A stretch of DNA of 64,000 nucleotides from Perilla frutescens (lineage: Eukaryota > Streptophyta > Magnoliopsida > Lamiales > Lamiaceae). Positions 46,415 to 59,178 of the stretch are shown here, piece by piece. Position numbers and translations under genes: made by a program. The stretch covers positions 4,406,501-4,470,500 of the forward strand of contig BRKX01000017.1 in the NCBI GenBank assembly GCA_026008535.1, given 5' to 3'. Under the pieces are notes generated by a model that made no database searches, had not been told where the DNA came from, and worked only from the letters and a program-made list of their open reading frames with translations. Every line of letters begins with the position of its first letter. Position 1 is the first letter of the stretch.

Positions 46415-46533
46415 GGGGTGCAATAGGAGGACTTCCCATAGGGTCACCCATCCTAGTACTACTCTCGCCCAAGCACGCTTAACTTCAGAGTTCTGATAGG
46501 ATCCGGTGCATTAGTGCTGGTACGATCGCACCC
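46415..46533 (-). rRNA. 5S rRNA: 5S rRNA gene copy 81, class A
   Basis: Second of two adjacent class A copies. Changes: A11G, C36T, C47T, C94T, C95A, G108C and G110A. Among the more diverged copies. Confidence 0.91.
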
Positions 46534-46941
46534 GTTGGAGTCTCTTCACAATATTTTCTTATAGCTGCCGGCACAGCGGGCAGTGGGGGTCTCTGAACTT
46601 CTAACGCGCGTAACTTTCGAACTGATTGGAGTTACGGGGCGCACAGCATGTTCACGTGAAGGTCTCGCCGAGCCGTACGACATTAAGAATTGTGCTAGCC
46701 CGTTGTGTGCACTATCCGAGGTCAAAAAAGAGTGTAGAGTGCCGGTTTCGTGCCCCGCCGTGTTTCGACGACCTCTAATTAAGAGAATATGTTTCCCACA
46801 CTCGTAATCACAGCACGTTGATGATGAAAGCTCTATCTCGCGAGTTCAGTTACTCACAGCGAGTAAAATAAAGCAAAAAAATGAACAAATTGTAAAAAAA
46901 AACGAATAAATTATGCGAAAATATGAATCTGAACTACAAAA

Positions 46942-47060
46942 GTGGTGCAACACGAGGACTTTCCAGGGGGTCACCCATCCTAGTACTACTCTCGCCCAAG
47001 CACGCTTAACTTCGGTGTTCTGATGGGATCCAGTGTATTAGTACTGGTATGGTCGCACCC
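46942..47060 (-). rRNA. 5S rRNA: 5S rRNA gene copy 82, class B with class A box A
   Basis: Has G99A and C118A but keeps C57. Also T9C, C18T, G25A, C29T and T45A. Confidence 0.91.
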
Positions 47061-47468
47061 GTTAGAGTCTCTTCCCAATATTTTCTTACAGCTGCTGGCA
47101 CAGAGGGCGGTGGGAGACTGTGAACTTCAAACGCGCGTAACTTTCGAACCGATTGGAGTTACCGGGCGCACAGCAAGGTCACGTGAAGGTCTGGCAGATC
47201 CATACGACGTGAACAACTAGGCTTGCCCGTTGTGTGCACTATCCGAGGTCAAAAAAGAGCGTAGAGTGCCGGTTTCGTTGCCCGCCGTGTTTCGACGACC
47301 ACTAATTCAGAGATTGTGGGTCCCACACTCGTAATCATGGCACGCTGATGACGAAAGCTCTGTGTCGCGATTTCAGTTACTCACAATGAGTAACATAAAG
47401 CAAAAAATCGAACAAATTGCAAAAAACAAAGAACAAATTATCCGAAAAGATGAGTCTGAACTACAAAA

Positions 47469-47589
47469 GGGGTGCAACGCGAGGACTTCCCATGGGGTCA
47501 CCCATCCTAGTACTACTCTCGCCCAAGCACACGCTTAACTTCGGAGTTCTGATGGGATACGGTGCATTAGTGCTGGTATGATCGCACCC
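47469..47589 (-). rRNA. 5S rRNA: 5S rRNA gene copy 83, class A, 121 nt
   Basis: Class A copy with a 2-bp duplication inside box A (GCACACGCTT on the plus strand), G31T, C95A and T109C. The box A insertion probably impairs TFIIIA-dependent transcription. Confidence 0.91.
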
Positions 47590-47997
47590 GTTAGAGTCTC
47601 TTCACTATATTTTCTTATAGCTGCCGGCACAGCGGGCGGTGAGGGTCTCTGAACTTCAAACGCGCGTAACTTTCGAACCGATTGGAGTTACGGAGCGCAC
47701 AGCATGTTCGCGCAAAGGTCTCGCCGAGCCGTATGACGTTAAGAATAGTGCTAGCCCGTAGTGTGCACTATCCGAGGTCAAAAAAGAGCGTAGAGTGCCG
47801 GTTTCGTCCCCCGCCGTGTTTCGACGACCTCTAATTCAGAGATTGTGGTTCCCACACTCGTAATCACAGCATGTTGATGACGAAAGCTCTTTGTCGCGAG
47901 TTCAGTTACTCACAGCGAGTAACATAAAGCAAAAAAATGAACAAATTGCAAAAAAAAAAGAATAAATTATCCGAAAATATGAGTCTCAACTACAAAA

Positions 47998-48116
47998 GTG
48001 GTGCAACACGAGGACTTTCCAGGGGGTCACCCATCCTAGTACTACTCTCTCCCAAGCACCCTTAACTTCGGAGTTCTGATGGGATCCGGTGCATTAGTGC
48101 TGGTATGATCGCACCC
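47998..48116 (-). rRNA. 5S rRNA: 5S rRNA gene copy 84, class B
   Basis: Class B copy with C67A in the intermediate element. Promoter spacer starts CGTAAGAG. Confidence 0.93.
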
Positions 48117-48524
48117 GTAAGAGTCTCTTCCCAATATTTTCTTACAGCTGCTGGCACAGAGGGCAGTGGGAGACTGTGACCTTCAAACGCGCGTAACTTT
48201 CGAACCGATTGGAGTTACCGGGCGTACAGCATGTTCGCGCGAAGGTCTTGAAGATCCATACGATGTCAACAACTGGGCTTGCCTGTTGTGTGCACTATCC
48301 GAGGTCAAAAAAGACCGTAGAGTGCCGGTTTCGTTGCCCGCCGTGTTTCGACGACCACTAATTCAGAGATTGTGGGTCCCACACTCTTAATCACGGCACG
48401 CTGATGATGAAAGCTCTGTGTCGTGATTTCAGTTACTCACAACGAGTAACATAAAGCAAAAAATCGAACAAATTGCCAAAAAAAAAGAACAAATTATCCG
48501 AAAAGATGAGTCTGAACTACAAAA

Positions 48525-48643
48525 GGGGTGCAACACGAGGACTTCCCAGGGGGTCACCCATTGTAGTACTACTATCGCCCAAGCACGCTTCACTTCGGAG
48601 TTCTGATGGGATCCGGTGCATTAGTACTGGTATGATCGCACAC
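48525..48643 (-). rRNA. 5S rRNA: 5S rRNA gene copy 85, class A
   Basis: Class A copy with G2T, C18T, T53G, G70T, G81C and G82A. The G2T/G70T/G81C/G82A set recurs in five further class A copies to the right. Confidence 0.92.
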
Positions 48644-49050
48644 GTCGGAGTCTCTTCACAATATTTTCTTATAGCTGCCGGCACAGCAGGCGGTGGGGGT
48701 CTCTGAACTTCAATCGCGCATAACTTTCGAACCGATTGGAGTTACGGGGCGCACAGCATGTTCGCGCAAAGGTCTCGCCGAGCCGTATGACGTTAAGAAC
48801 AGTGCTAGCCCGTAGTGTGCACTATCCGAGGTCAAAAAAGAGCGTAGAGTGCCGGTTTCGTCCCCCGCCGTGTTTCGACGACCTCTAATTCAGAGAATGT
48901 GGTTCCCACACTCGTAATCACAGCATGTTGATGACGAAAGCTCTTTGTCGCGAGTTCAGTTACTCACAGCGAGTAACATAAAGCAAAAAAATGAACAAAT
49001 TGCAAAAAAAAAGAATAAATTATCCGAAAATATGAGTCTGAACTACAAAA

Positions 49051-49169
49051 GTGGTGCAACACGAGGACTTTCCAGGGGGTCACCCATCCTAGTACTACTC
49101 TCTCCCAAGCACCCTTAACTTCGGAGTTCTGATGGGATCCGGTGCATTAGTGCTGGTATGATCGCACCC
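49051..49169 (-). rRNA. 5S rRNA: 5S rRNA gene copy 86, class B
   Basis: Class B copy with C67A, duplicate of 47998-48116. Confidence 0.93.
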
Positions 49170-49577
49170 GTAAGAGTCTCTTCCCAATATTTTCTTACAG
49201 CTGCTGGCACAGAGGGCAGTGGGAGACTGTGAACTTCAAACGCGCGTAACTTTCGAACCGATTGGAGTTACCGGGCGCACAGCATGTTCGCCCGAAGGTC
49301 TTGAAGATCCATACGATGTCAACAACTGGGCTTGCCTGTTGTGTGCACTATCCGAGGTCAAAAAAGACCGTAGAGTGCCGGTTTCGTTGCCCGCCGTGTT
49401 TCGACGACCACTAATTCAGAGATTGTGGGTCCCACACTCTTAATCACGGCACGCTGATGACGAAAGCTCTGTGTCGTGATTTCAGTTACTCACAACGAGT
49501 AACATAAAGCAAAAAATCGAACAAATTGCCAAAAAAAAAGAACAAATTATCCGAAAAGATGAGTCTGAACTACAAAA

Positions 49578-49696
49578 GGGGTGCAACACGAGGACTTCCC
49601 AGGGGGTCACCCATTGTAGTACTACTATCGCCCAAGCACGCTTAACTTCGGAGTTCTGATGGGATCCGGTGCATTAGTGCTGGTATGATCGCACAC
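49578..49696 (-). rRNA. 5S rRNA: 5S rRNA gene copy 87, class A
   Basis: Class A copy with G2T, G70T, G81C and G82A. It affects helix I, the intermediate element and box C at once. Confidence 0.92.
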
Positions 49697-50104
49697 GTCA
49701 GAGTCTCTTCACAATATTTTCTTATAGCTGCCGGCACAGCAGGCGGTGGGGGTCTCTGAACTTCAATCGCGCATAACTTTCGAACCGATTGGAGTTACGG
49801 GACGCACAGCATGTTCACGCGAAGGTCTCGCCGAGCCGTACGACGTCTAAAATAGTGCTAGCCCGTTATCTGCACTATCCGAGGTCAAAAAAGAGCGTAG
49901 AGTGCCGGTTTCGTTGCCCGCCGTGTTTCGACGACCACTAATTCAGAGATTGTGGGTCCCACACTCGTAATCACGGCACGCTGATGAAGAAAGCTCTATG
50001 TCGCGATTTCAGTTACTCACAACGAGTAACATAAAACAAAAAATCGAAAAAATTGCAAAAAAAAAAGAACAAATTATCCGAAAAGATGAGTCTGAACTAC
50101 AAAA

Positions 50105-50223
50105 GGGGTGCAACACGAGGACTTCCCATGGGGTCACCCATCCTAGTACTACTCTCGCCCAAGCACGCTTAACTTCGGAGTTCTGATGGGATCCGGTGCA
50201 TTAGTGTTGGTATGATCGCACCC
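50105..50223 (-). rRNA. 5S rRNA: 5S rRNA gene copy 88, class A
   Basis: Class A copy with G17A and C95A, second of an A-A pair. All internal control elements otherwise match. Confidence 0.95.
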
Positions 50224-50631
50224 GTTAGAGTCTCTTCACAATATTTTCTTATAGCTGCCGGCACAGCGGGCGGTGAGGGTCTCTGAACTTCAAACGCGCG
50301 TAACTTTCGAACCGATTGGAGTTACGGGGCGCACAGCATGTTCGCGCAAAGGTCTCGCCGAGCCGTATGACGATAAGAACAGTGCTAGCCCGTAGTGTGT
50401 ACTATCCGAGGTCAAAAAAGAGCGTAGAGTGCCGGTTTCGTGCCCCGCCGTGTTTCGACGACCTCTAATTCAGAGAATGTGGTTCCCACACTCGTAATCA
50501 CAGCATTTTGATGACGAAAGCTCTTTGTCGCGAGTTCAGTTACTCACAGCGAGTAACATAAAGCAAATAAATGAACAAATTGCAAAAAAAAACGAATAAA
50601 TTATCCGAAAATATGAGTCTGAACTACAAAA

Positions 50632-50750
50632 GTGGTGCAACACGAGGACTTTCCAGGGGGTCACCCATCCTAGTACTACTCTCGCCCAAGCACCCTTAAC
50701 TTCGGAGTTCTGATGGGATCCGGTGCATTAGTCCTGGTATGATCGCACCC
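50632..50750 (-). rRNA. 5S rRNA: 5S rRNA gene copy 89, class B
   Basis: Class B copy with C18G. The -30 element is GGTAAG. Confidence 0.93.
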
Positions 50751-51158
50751 GTAAGAGTCTCTTCCCAATATTTTCTTACCACTGCTGACACAGAGGGCAG
50801 TGGGAGACTGTGAACTTCAAACGCGAGTAACTTTCGAACCGATTGGAGTTACCGGGCGCACAGCAAGGTCACGTGAAGGTCTGGCAGATCCAAATGACAT
50901 GAACAACTGGGCTTGCCCGTTGTGTGCACTATCCGAGGTCAAAAAAGAGCGTAGAGTGCCGGTTTCGTTGCCCGCCGTGTTTCGACGACCACTAATTCAG
51001 AGATTGTGGGTCCCACACTCGTAATCACGGCACGCTGATGACGAAAGCTCTGTGTCGCGATTTCAGTTACTCACAACGAGTAACATAAAGCAAAAAATCG
51101 AACAAATTGCAAAAAACAAAGAACAAATTATCCGAAAAGATGAGTCTGAACTACAAAA

Positions 51159-51277
51159 GGGGTGCAACACGAGGACTTCCCATGGGGTCACCCATCCTAG
51201 TACTACTCTCGCCCAAGCACGCTTAACTTCGGAGTTCTGATGGGATACGGTGCATTAGTGCTGGTATGATCGCAACC
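51159..51277 (-). rRNA. 5S rRNA: 5S rRNA gene copy 90, class A
   Basis: Class A copy with G3T (helix I), G31T (BamHI site lost) and C95A. Confidence 0.94.
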
Positions 51278-51685
51278 GTTAGAGTCTCTTCACTATATTT
51301 TCTTATAGCTGCCGGCACAGCGGGCGGTGAGGGTCTCTGAACTTCAAACGCGCGTAACTTTCGAACCGATTGGAGTTACGGGGCACACAGCATGTTCGCG
51401 CAAAGGTCTCGCCGAGCCGTATGACGATAAGAATAGTGCTAGCCTGTAGTGTGTACTATCCGAGGTCAAAAAAGAGCGTAGAGTGCCGGTTTCGTGCCCC
51501 GCCGTGTTTCGACGACCTCTAATTCAGAGAATGTGGTTCCCACACTCGTAATCACAGCATTTTGATGACGAAAGCTCTTTGTCGCGAGTTCAGTTACTCA
51601 CAGCGAGTAACATAAAGCAAATAAATGAACAAATTGAAAAAAAAAACGAATAAATTATCCGAAAATATGAGTCTGAACTACAAAA

Positions 51686-51804
51686 GTGGTGCAACACGAG
51701 GACTTTCCAGGGGGTCACCCATCCTAGTACTACTCTCGCCCAAGCACCCTTAACTTCGGAGTTCTGATGGGATCCGGTGCATTAGTCCTGGTATGATCGC
51801 ACCC
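51686..51804 (-). rRNA. 5S rRNA: 5S rRNA gene copy 91, class B
   Basis: Class B copy with C18G, duplicate of 50632-50750. First gene of the five-unit repeat series. Confidence 0.93.
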
Positions 51805-52212
51805 GTAAGAGTCTCTTCCCAATATTTTCTTACCACTGCTGGCACAGAGGGCAGTGGGAGACTGTGAACTTCAAACGCGCGTAACTTTCGAACCGATTGG
51901 AGTTACCGGGCGCACAGCAAGGTCACGTGAAGGTCTGGCAGATCCAAATGACATGAACAACTGGGCTTGCCCGTTGTGTGCACTATCCGAGGTCAAAAAA
52001 GAGCGTAGAGTGCCGGTTTCGTTGCCCGCCGTGTTTCGACGACCACTAATTCAGAGATTGTGGGTCTCACACTCGTAATCACGGCACGCTGATGACGAAA
52101 GCTCTGTGTCGCGATTTCAGTTACTCACAACGAGTAACATAAAGCAAAAAATCGAACAAATTGCAAAAAACAAAGAACAAATTATCCGAAAAGATGAGTC
52201 TGAACTACAAAA

Positions 52213-52331
52213 GGGGTGCAACACGAGGACTTCCCATGGGGTCACCCATCCTAGTACTACTCTCGCCCAAGCACGCTTAACTTCGGAGTTCTGATGGGAT
52301 ACGGTGCATTAGTGCTGGTATGATCGCAACC
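52213..52331 (-). rRNA. 5S rRNA: 5S rRNA gene copy 92, class A
   Basis: Class A copy with G3T, G31T and C95A. Confidence 0.94.
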
Positions 52332-52740
52332 GTTAGAGTCTCTTCACTATATTTTCTTATAGCTGCCGGCACAGCGGGCGGTGAGGGTCTCTGAACTTCA
52401 AACGCGCGTAACTTTCGAACCGATTGGAGTTACGGGGCGCACAGCATGTTCGCGCAAAGGTCTCGCCAAGCCGTATGAAGTTAAGTACAGTGCTAGCCCG
52501 TAGTGTGCACTATTCGAGGTCAAAAAAGAGCGTAGAGTGCCGGTTTCGTGCCCCGCCGTGTTTCGACGACCTCTAATTCAGAGAATGTGGTTCCCACACT
52601 CGTAATCACAGCACGTTGATGACGAAAGCTCTTTGTCGCGAGTTCAGTTACTCACAGCGAGTAACATAAAGCGAAAAAATGAACAAATTGCAAAAAAAAA
52701 AAGAATAAATTATCTGAAAATATGAGTCTGAACTACAAAA

Positions 52741-52859
52741 GTGGTGCAACACGAGGACTTTCCAGGGGGTCACCCATCCTAGTACTACTCTCGTCCAAGC
52801 ACCCTTAACTTCGGAATTCTGATGGGATCCGGTGCATTAGTGCTGGTATGATCGCACCC
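52741..52859 (-). rRNA. 5S rRNA: 5S rRNA gene copy 93, class B
   Basis: Class B copy with C44T (creates GAATTC) and G66A. Confidence 0.93.
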
Positions 52860-53266
52860 GTAAGAGTCTCTTCCCAATATTTTCTTACAGCTGCTGGCAC
52901 AGAGGGCAGTGGGAGACTGTGAACTTCAAACGCGCGTAACTTTCAAACCGATTGGAGTTACCGGGCGCACTGCATGTTCGCGCGAAGGTCATGAAGATCC
53001 ATACGATGTCAACAACTGGGCTTGCCCGTTGTGTGCACTATCCGAGGTCAAAAAAGACCGTAGAGTGCCGGTTTCGTTGCTCGCCGTGTTTCGACGACCA
53101 CTAATTCAGAGATTGTGGGTCCCACACTCTTAATCACGGCACGCTGATGACGAAAGCTCTGTGTCGTGATTTCAGTTACTCACAACGAGTAACATAAAGC
53201 AAAAAATCGAACAAATTGCCAAAAAAAAGAACTAATTATCCGAAAAGATGAGTCTGAACTACAAAA

Positions 53267-53384
53267 GGGGTGCAACACGAGGACATCCCAGGGGTCACCC
53301 ATTGTAGTACTACTATCGCCCAAGCACGCTTAACTTCGGAGTTCTGATGGGATCCGGTGCATTAGTGCTGGTATGATCGCACAC
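53267..53384 (-). rRNA. 5S rRNA: 5S rRNA gene copy 94, class A, 118 nt
   Basis: Class A copy with G2T, G70T, G81C, G82A and A101T, and one C lost from the 91-95 run. Probably a pseudogene. Confidence 0.91.
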
Positions 53385-53791
53385 GTCAGAGTCTCTTCAC
53401 AATATTTTCTTATAGCTGCCGGCACAGCAGGCGGTGGGGGTCTCTAAACTTCAATCGCGCATAACTTTCGAACCGATTGGAGTTACGGGGCGCACAGCAT
53501 GTTCACGCGAAGGTCTCGCCGAGCCGTACGACGTCTAGAATAGTGCTAGCCCGTTATCTGCACTATCCGATGTCAAAAAAGAGCGTAGAGTGCCGGTTTC
53601 GTTGCCCGCCGTGTTTCGATGACCACTAATTCAGAGATTGTGGGTCCCACACTCGTAATCACGGCACGCTGATGAAGAAAGCTCTATGTCGCGATTTCAG
53701 TTACTCACAACGAGTAACATAAAACAAAAAATCGAACAAATTGCAAAAAAAAAGAACAAATTATCCGAAAAGATGAGTCTGAACTACAAAA

Positions 53792-53910
53792 GGGGTGCAA
53801 CACGAGGACTTCCCATGGGGTCACCCATCCTAGTACTACTCTCGCCGAAGCACGCTTAACTTCGGAGTTCTGATGGAATCCGGTGCATTAGTGTTGGTAT
53901 GATCGCACCC
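53792..53910 (-). rRNA. 5S rRNA: 5S rRNA gene copy 95, class A
   Basis: Class A copy with G17A, C34T, G64C and C95A. Confidence 0.93.
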
Positions 53911-54318
53911 GTTAGAGTCTCTTCACAATATTTTCTTATAGCTGCCGGCACAGCGGGCGGTGAGGGTCTCTGAACTTCAAACGCGCGTAACTTTCGAACC
54001 GATTGGAGTTACGGGGCGCACAGCATGTTCGCGCAAAGGTCTCGCCGAGCCGTATGACGATAAGAACAGTGCTAGCCCGTAGTGTGTACTATCCGAGGTC
54101 AAAAAAGAGCGTAGAGTGCCGGTTTCGTGCCCCGCCGTGTTTCGACGACCTCTAATTCAGAGAATGTGGTTCCCACACTCGTAATCACAGCATTTTGATG
54201 ACGAAAGCTCTTTGTCGCGAGTTCAGTTACTCACAGCGAGTAACATAAAGCAAATAAATGAACAAATTGCAAAAAAAAACGAATAAATTATCCGAAAATA
54301 TGAGTCTGAACTACAAAA

Positions 54319-54437
54319 GTGGTGCAACACGAGGACTTTCCAGGGGGTCACCCATCCTAGTACTACTCTCGCCCAAGCACCCTTAACTTCGGAGTTCTGA
54401 TGGGATCCGGTGCATTAGTGCTGGTATGATCGCACCC
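54319..54437 (-). rRNA. 5S rRNA: 5S rRNA gene copy 96, class B
   Basis: Class B consensus copy. Its promoter spacer has GGTAAG at -30. Confidence 0.94.
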
Positions 54438-54845
54438 GTAAGAGTCTCTTCCCAATATTTTCTTACCACTGCTGGCACAGAGGGCAGTGGGAGACTGTGA
54501 ACTTCAAACGCGCGTAACTTTCGAACCGATTGAAGTTACCGGGCGCACAGCAAGGTCACGTGAAGGTCTGGCAGATCCAAATGACATGAACAACTGGGCT
54601 TGCCCGTTGTGTGCACTATCCGAGGTCAAAAAAGAGCGTAGAGTGCCGGTTTCGTTGCCCGCCGTGTTTCGACGACCACTAATTCAGAGATTGTGGGTCC
54701 CACACTCGTAATCACGGCACGCTGATGACGAAAGCTCTGTGTCGCGATTTCAGTTACTCACAACGAGTAACATAAAGCAAAAAATCGAACAAATTGCAAA
54801 AAACAAAGAACAAATTATCCGAAAAGATGAGTCTGAACTACAAAA

Positions 54846-54964
54846 GGGGTGCAACACGAGGACTTCCCATGGGGTCACCCATCCTAGTACTACTCTCGCC
54901 CAAGCACACTTAACTTCGGAGTTCTGATGGGATACGGTGCATTAGTGCTGGTATGATCGCAACC
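54846..54964 (-). rRNA. 5S rRNA: 5S rRNA gene copy 97, class A
   Basis: Class A copy with G3T, G31T, C57T (box A) and C95A. Confidence 0.93.
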
Positions 54965-55373
54965 GTTAGAGTCTCTTCACTATATTTTCTTATAGCTGCC
55001 GGCACAGCGGGCGGTGAGGGTCTCTGAACTTCAAACGCGCGTAACTTTCGAACCGATTGGAGTTACGGGGCGCACAGCATGTTCGCGCAAAGGTCTCGCC
55101 AAGCCGTATGAAGTTAAGTACAGTGCTAGCCCGTAGTGTGCACTATTCGAGGTCAAAAAAGAGCGTAGAGTGCCGGTTTCGTGCCCCGCCGTGTTTCGAC
55201 GACCTCTAATTCAGAGAATGTGGTTCCCACACTCGTAATCACAGCACGTTGATGACGAAAGCTCTTTGTCGCGAGTTCAGTTACTCACAGCGAGTAACAT
55301 AAAGCGAAAAAATGAACAAATTGCAAAAAAAAAAAGAATAAATTATCTGAAAATATGAGTCTGAACTACAAAA

Positions 55374-55492
55374 GTGGTGCAACACGAGGACTTTCCAGGG
55401 GGTCACCCATCCTAGTACTACTCTCGTCCAAGCACCCTTAACTTCGGAATTCTGATGGGATCCGGTGCATTAGTGCTGGTATGATCGCACCC
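55374..55492 (-). rRNA. 5S rRNA: 5S rRNA gene copy 98, class B
   Basis: Class B copy with C44T and G66A. Confidence 0.93.
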
Positions 55493-55899
55493 GTAAGAGT
55501 CTCTTCCCAATATTTTCTTACAGCTGCTGGCACAGAGGGCAGTGGGAGACTGTGAACTTCAAACGCGCGTAACTTTCGAACCGATTGGAGTTACCGGGCG
55601 CACTGCATGTTCGCGCGAAGGTCATGAAGATCCATACGATGTCAACAACTGGGCTTGCCCGTTGTGTGCACTATCCGAGGTCAAAAAAGACCGTAGAGTG
55701 CCGGTTTCGTTGCTCGCCGTGTTTCGACGACCACTAATTCAGAGATTGTGGGTCCCACACTCTTAATCACGGCACGCTGATGACGAAAGCTCTGTGTCGT
55801 GATTTCAGTTACTCACAACGAGTAACATAAAGCAAAAAATCGAACAAATTGCCAAAAAAAAGAACTAATTATCCGAAAAGATGAGTCTGAACTACAAAA

Positions 55900-56017
55900 G
55901 GGGTGCAACACGAGGACATCCCAGGGGTCACCCATTGTAGTACTACTATCGCCCAAGCACGCTTAACTTCGGAGTTCTGATGGGATCCGGTGCATTAGTG
56001 CTGGTATGATCGCACAC
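55900..56017 (-). rRNA. 5S rRNA: 5S rRNA gene copy 99, class A, 118 nt
   Basis: Same changes as 53267-53384: G2T, G70T, G81C, G82A, A101T and one C lost from the 91-95 run. Confidence 0.91.
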
Positions 56018-56425
56018 GTCAGAGTCTCTTCACAATATTTTCTTATAGCTGCCGGCACAGTAGGCGGTGGGGGTCTCTGAACTTCAATCGCGCATAACTT
56101 TCGAACCGATTGGAGTTACGGGGCGCACAGCATGTTCACGCGAAGGTCTCGCCGAGCCGTACGACGTCTAGAATAATGCTAGCCCGTTATCTGCACTCTC
56201 CGAGGTCAAAAAAGAGCGTAGAGTGCCGGTTTCGTTGCCCGCCGTGTTTCGACGACCACTAATTCAGAGATTGTGGGTCCCACACTCGTAATCACGGCAC
56301 GCTGATGATGAAAGCTCTGTGTCGCGATTTCAGTTACTCACAACGAGTAACATAAAACAAAAAATCGAACAAATTGCAAAAAAAAAAGAACAAATTATCC
56401 GAAAAGATGAGTCTGAACTACAAAA

Positions 56426-56544
56426 GGGGTGCAACACGAGGACTTCCCATGGGGTCACCCATCCTAGTACTACTCTCGCCCAAGCACGCTTAACTTCGGA
56501 GTTCTGATGGGATCCGGTGCATTAGTGTTGGTATGATCGCACCC
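56426..56544 (-). rRNA. 5S rRNA: 5S rRNA gene copy 100, class A
   Basis: Class A copy with G17A and C95A. Confidence 0.95.
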
Positions 56545-56952
56545 GTTAGAGTCTCTTCACAATATTTTCTTATAGCTGTCGGCACAGCGGGCGGTGAGGG
56601 TCTCTGAACTTCAAACGCGCGTAACTTTCGAACCGATTGGAGTTACGGGGCGCACAGCATGTTCGCGCAAAGGTCTCGCCGAGCCGTATGACGATAAGAA
56701 CAGTGCTAGCCCGTAGTGTGTACTATCCGAGGTCAAAAAAGAGCGTAGAGTGCCGGTTTCGTGCCCCGCCGTGTTTCGACGACCTCTAATTCAGAGAATG
56801 TGGTTCCCACACTCGTAATCACAGCATTTTGATGACGAAAGCTCTTTGTCGCGAGTTCAGTTACTCACCGCGAGTAACATAAAGCAAATAAATGAACAAA
56901 TTGCAAAAAAAAACGAATAAATTATCCGAAAATATGAGTCTGAACTACAAAA

Positions 56953-57070
56953 GTGGTGCAACACGAGGACTTTCCAGGGGTCACCCATCCTAGTACTACT
57001 CTCGCCCAAGCACCCTTAACTTCGGAGTTCTGATGGGATCCGGTGCATTAGTGCTGGTATGATCGCACCC
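56953..57070 (-). rRNA. 5S rRNA: 5S rRNA gene copy 101, class B, 118 nt
   Basis: Class B copy lacking one C of the 91-95 run, otherwise consensus. Confidence 0.92.
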
Positions 57071-57478
57071 GTAAGAGTCTCTTCCCAATATTTTCTTACC
57101 ACTGCTGGCACAGAGGGCAGTGGGAGACTGTGAACTTCAAACGCGCGTAACTTTCGAACCGATTGGAGTTACCGGGCGCACAGCAAGGTCACGTGAAGGT
57201 CTGGCAGATCCAAATGACATGAACAACTGGGCTTGCCCGTTGTGTGCACTATCCGAGGTCAAAAAAGAGCGTAGAGTGCCGGTTTCGTTGCCCGCCGTGT
57301 TTCGACGACCACTAATTCAGAGATTGTGGGTCCCACACTCGTAATCACGGCACGCTGATGACGAAAGCTCTGTGTCGCGATTTCAGTTACTCACAACGAG
57401 TAACATAAAGCAAAAAATCGAACAAATTGCAAAAAACAAAGAACAAATTATCCGAAAAGATGAGTCTGAACTACAAAA

Positions 57479-57597
57479 GGGGTGCAACACGAGGACTTCC
57501 CATGGGGTCACCCATCCTAGTACTACTCTCGCCCAAGCACACTTAACTTCGGAGTTCTGATGGGATACGGTGCATTAGTGCTGGTATGATCGCAACC
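57479..57597 (-). rRNA. 5S rRNA: 5S rRNA gene copy 102, class A
   Basis: Class A copy with G3T, G31T, C57T and C95A, as at 54846-54964. Confidence 0.93.
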
Positions 57598-58006
57598 GTT
57601 AGAGTCTCTTCACTATATTTTCTTATAGCTGCCGGCACAGCGGGCGGTGAGGGTCTCTGAACTTCAAACGCGCGTAACTTTCGAACCGATTGGAGTTACG
57701 GAGCGCACAGCATGTTCGCGCAAAGGTCTCGCCGAGCCGTATGAAGTTAAGTACAGTGCTAGCCCGTAGTGTGCACTATTCGAGGTCAAAAAAGAGCGTA
57801 GAGTGCCGGTTTCGTGCCCCGCCGTGTTTCGACGACCTCTAATTCAGAGAATGTGGTTCCCACACTCGTAATCACAGCACGTTGATGACGAAAGCTCTTT
57901 GTCGCGAGTTCAGTTACTCACAGCGAGTAACATAAAGCAAAAAAATGAACAAATTGCAAAAAAAAAAAGAATAAATTATCTGAAAATATGAGTCTGAACT
58001 ACAAAA

Positions 58007-58125
58007 GTGGTGCAACACGAGGACTTTCCAGGGGGTCACCCATCCTAGTACTACTCTCGTCCAAGCACCCTTAACTTCGGAATTCTGATGGGATCCGGTG
58101 CATTAGTGCTGGTATGATCGCACCC
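58007..58125 (-). rRNA. 5S rRNA: 5S rRNA gene copy 103, class B
   Basis: Class B copy with C44T and G66A. Confidence 0.93.
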
Positions 58126-58532
58126 GTAAGAGTCTCTTCCCAATATTTTCTTACAGCTGCTGGCACAGAGGGCAGTGGGAGACTGTGAACTTCAAACGCG
58201 CGTAACTTTCGAACCGATTGGAGTTACCGGGCGCACAGCATGTTCGCGCGAAGGTCTTGAAGATCCATACGATGTCAACATCTGGGCTTGCCCATTGTGT
58301 GCACTATCCGAGGTCAAAAAAGACCGTAGAGTGCCGGTTTCGTTGCCCGCCGTGTTTCGACGACCACTAATTCAGAGATTGTGGGTCCCACACTCTTAAT
58401 CACGGCACGCTGATGACGAAAGCTTTGTGTCGTGATTTCAGTTACTCACAACGAGTAACATAAAGCAAAAAATCGAACAAATTGCCAAAAAAAAGAACAA
58501 ATTATCCGAAAATATGAGTTTGAACTACAAAA

Positions 58533-58651
58533 GGGGTGCAACACGAGGACATCCCAGGGGGTCACTCATTGTAGTACTACTATCGCCCAAGCACGCTTAA
58601 CTTCGGAGTTCTGATGGGATCCGGTGCATTAGTGCTGGTATGATCGCACAC
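58533..58651 (-). rRNA. 5S rRNA: 5S rRNA gene copy 104, class A
   Basis: Class A copy with G2T, G70T, G81C, G82A, G86A and A101T, full length (no lost C). Confidence 0.91.
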
Positions 58652-59059
58652 GTCAGAGTCTCTTCACAATATTTTCTTATAGCTGCCGGCACAGTAGGCG
58701 GTGGGGGTCTCTGAACTTCAATCGCGCATAACTTTCGAACCGATTGGAGTTACGGGGCGCACAGCATGTTCACGCGAAGGTCTCGCCGAGCCGTACGACG
58801 TCTAGAATAATGCTAGCCCGTTATCTGCACTCTCCGAGGTCAAAAAAGAGCGTAGAGTGCCGGTTTCGTTGCCCGCCGTGTTTCGACGACCACTAATTCA
58901 GAGATTGTGGGTCCCACACTCGTAATCACGGCACGCTGATGATGAAAGCTCTGTGTCGCGATTTCAGTTACTCACAACGAGTAACATAAAACAAAAAATC
59001 GAACAAATTGCAAAAAAAAAAGAACAAATTATCCGAAAAGATGAGTCTGAACTACAAAA

Positions 59060-59178
59060 GGGGTGCAACACGAGGACTTCCCATGGGGTCACCCATCCTA
59101 GTACTACTCTCGCCGAAGCACGCTTAACTTCGGAGTTCTGATGGGATCCGGTGCATTAGTGTTGGTATGATCGCACCA
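59060..59178 (-). rRNA. 5S rRNA: 5S rRNA gene copy 105, class A
   Basis: Class A copy with G1T, G17A, G64C and C95A. It shares G64C with 53792-53910, although the copies at 56426 and 61694 lack it. Confidence 0.93.

Noticed and set aside
52106..52294. A 62-codon plus-strand open frame crossing spacer and 5S gene
   Set aside because: It runs antisense through the 5S gene and lacks a normal start. It is kept open by rRNA constraint, not coding.
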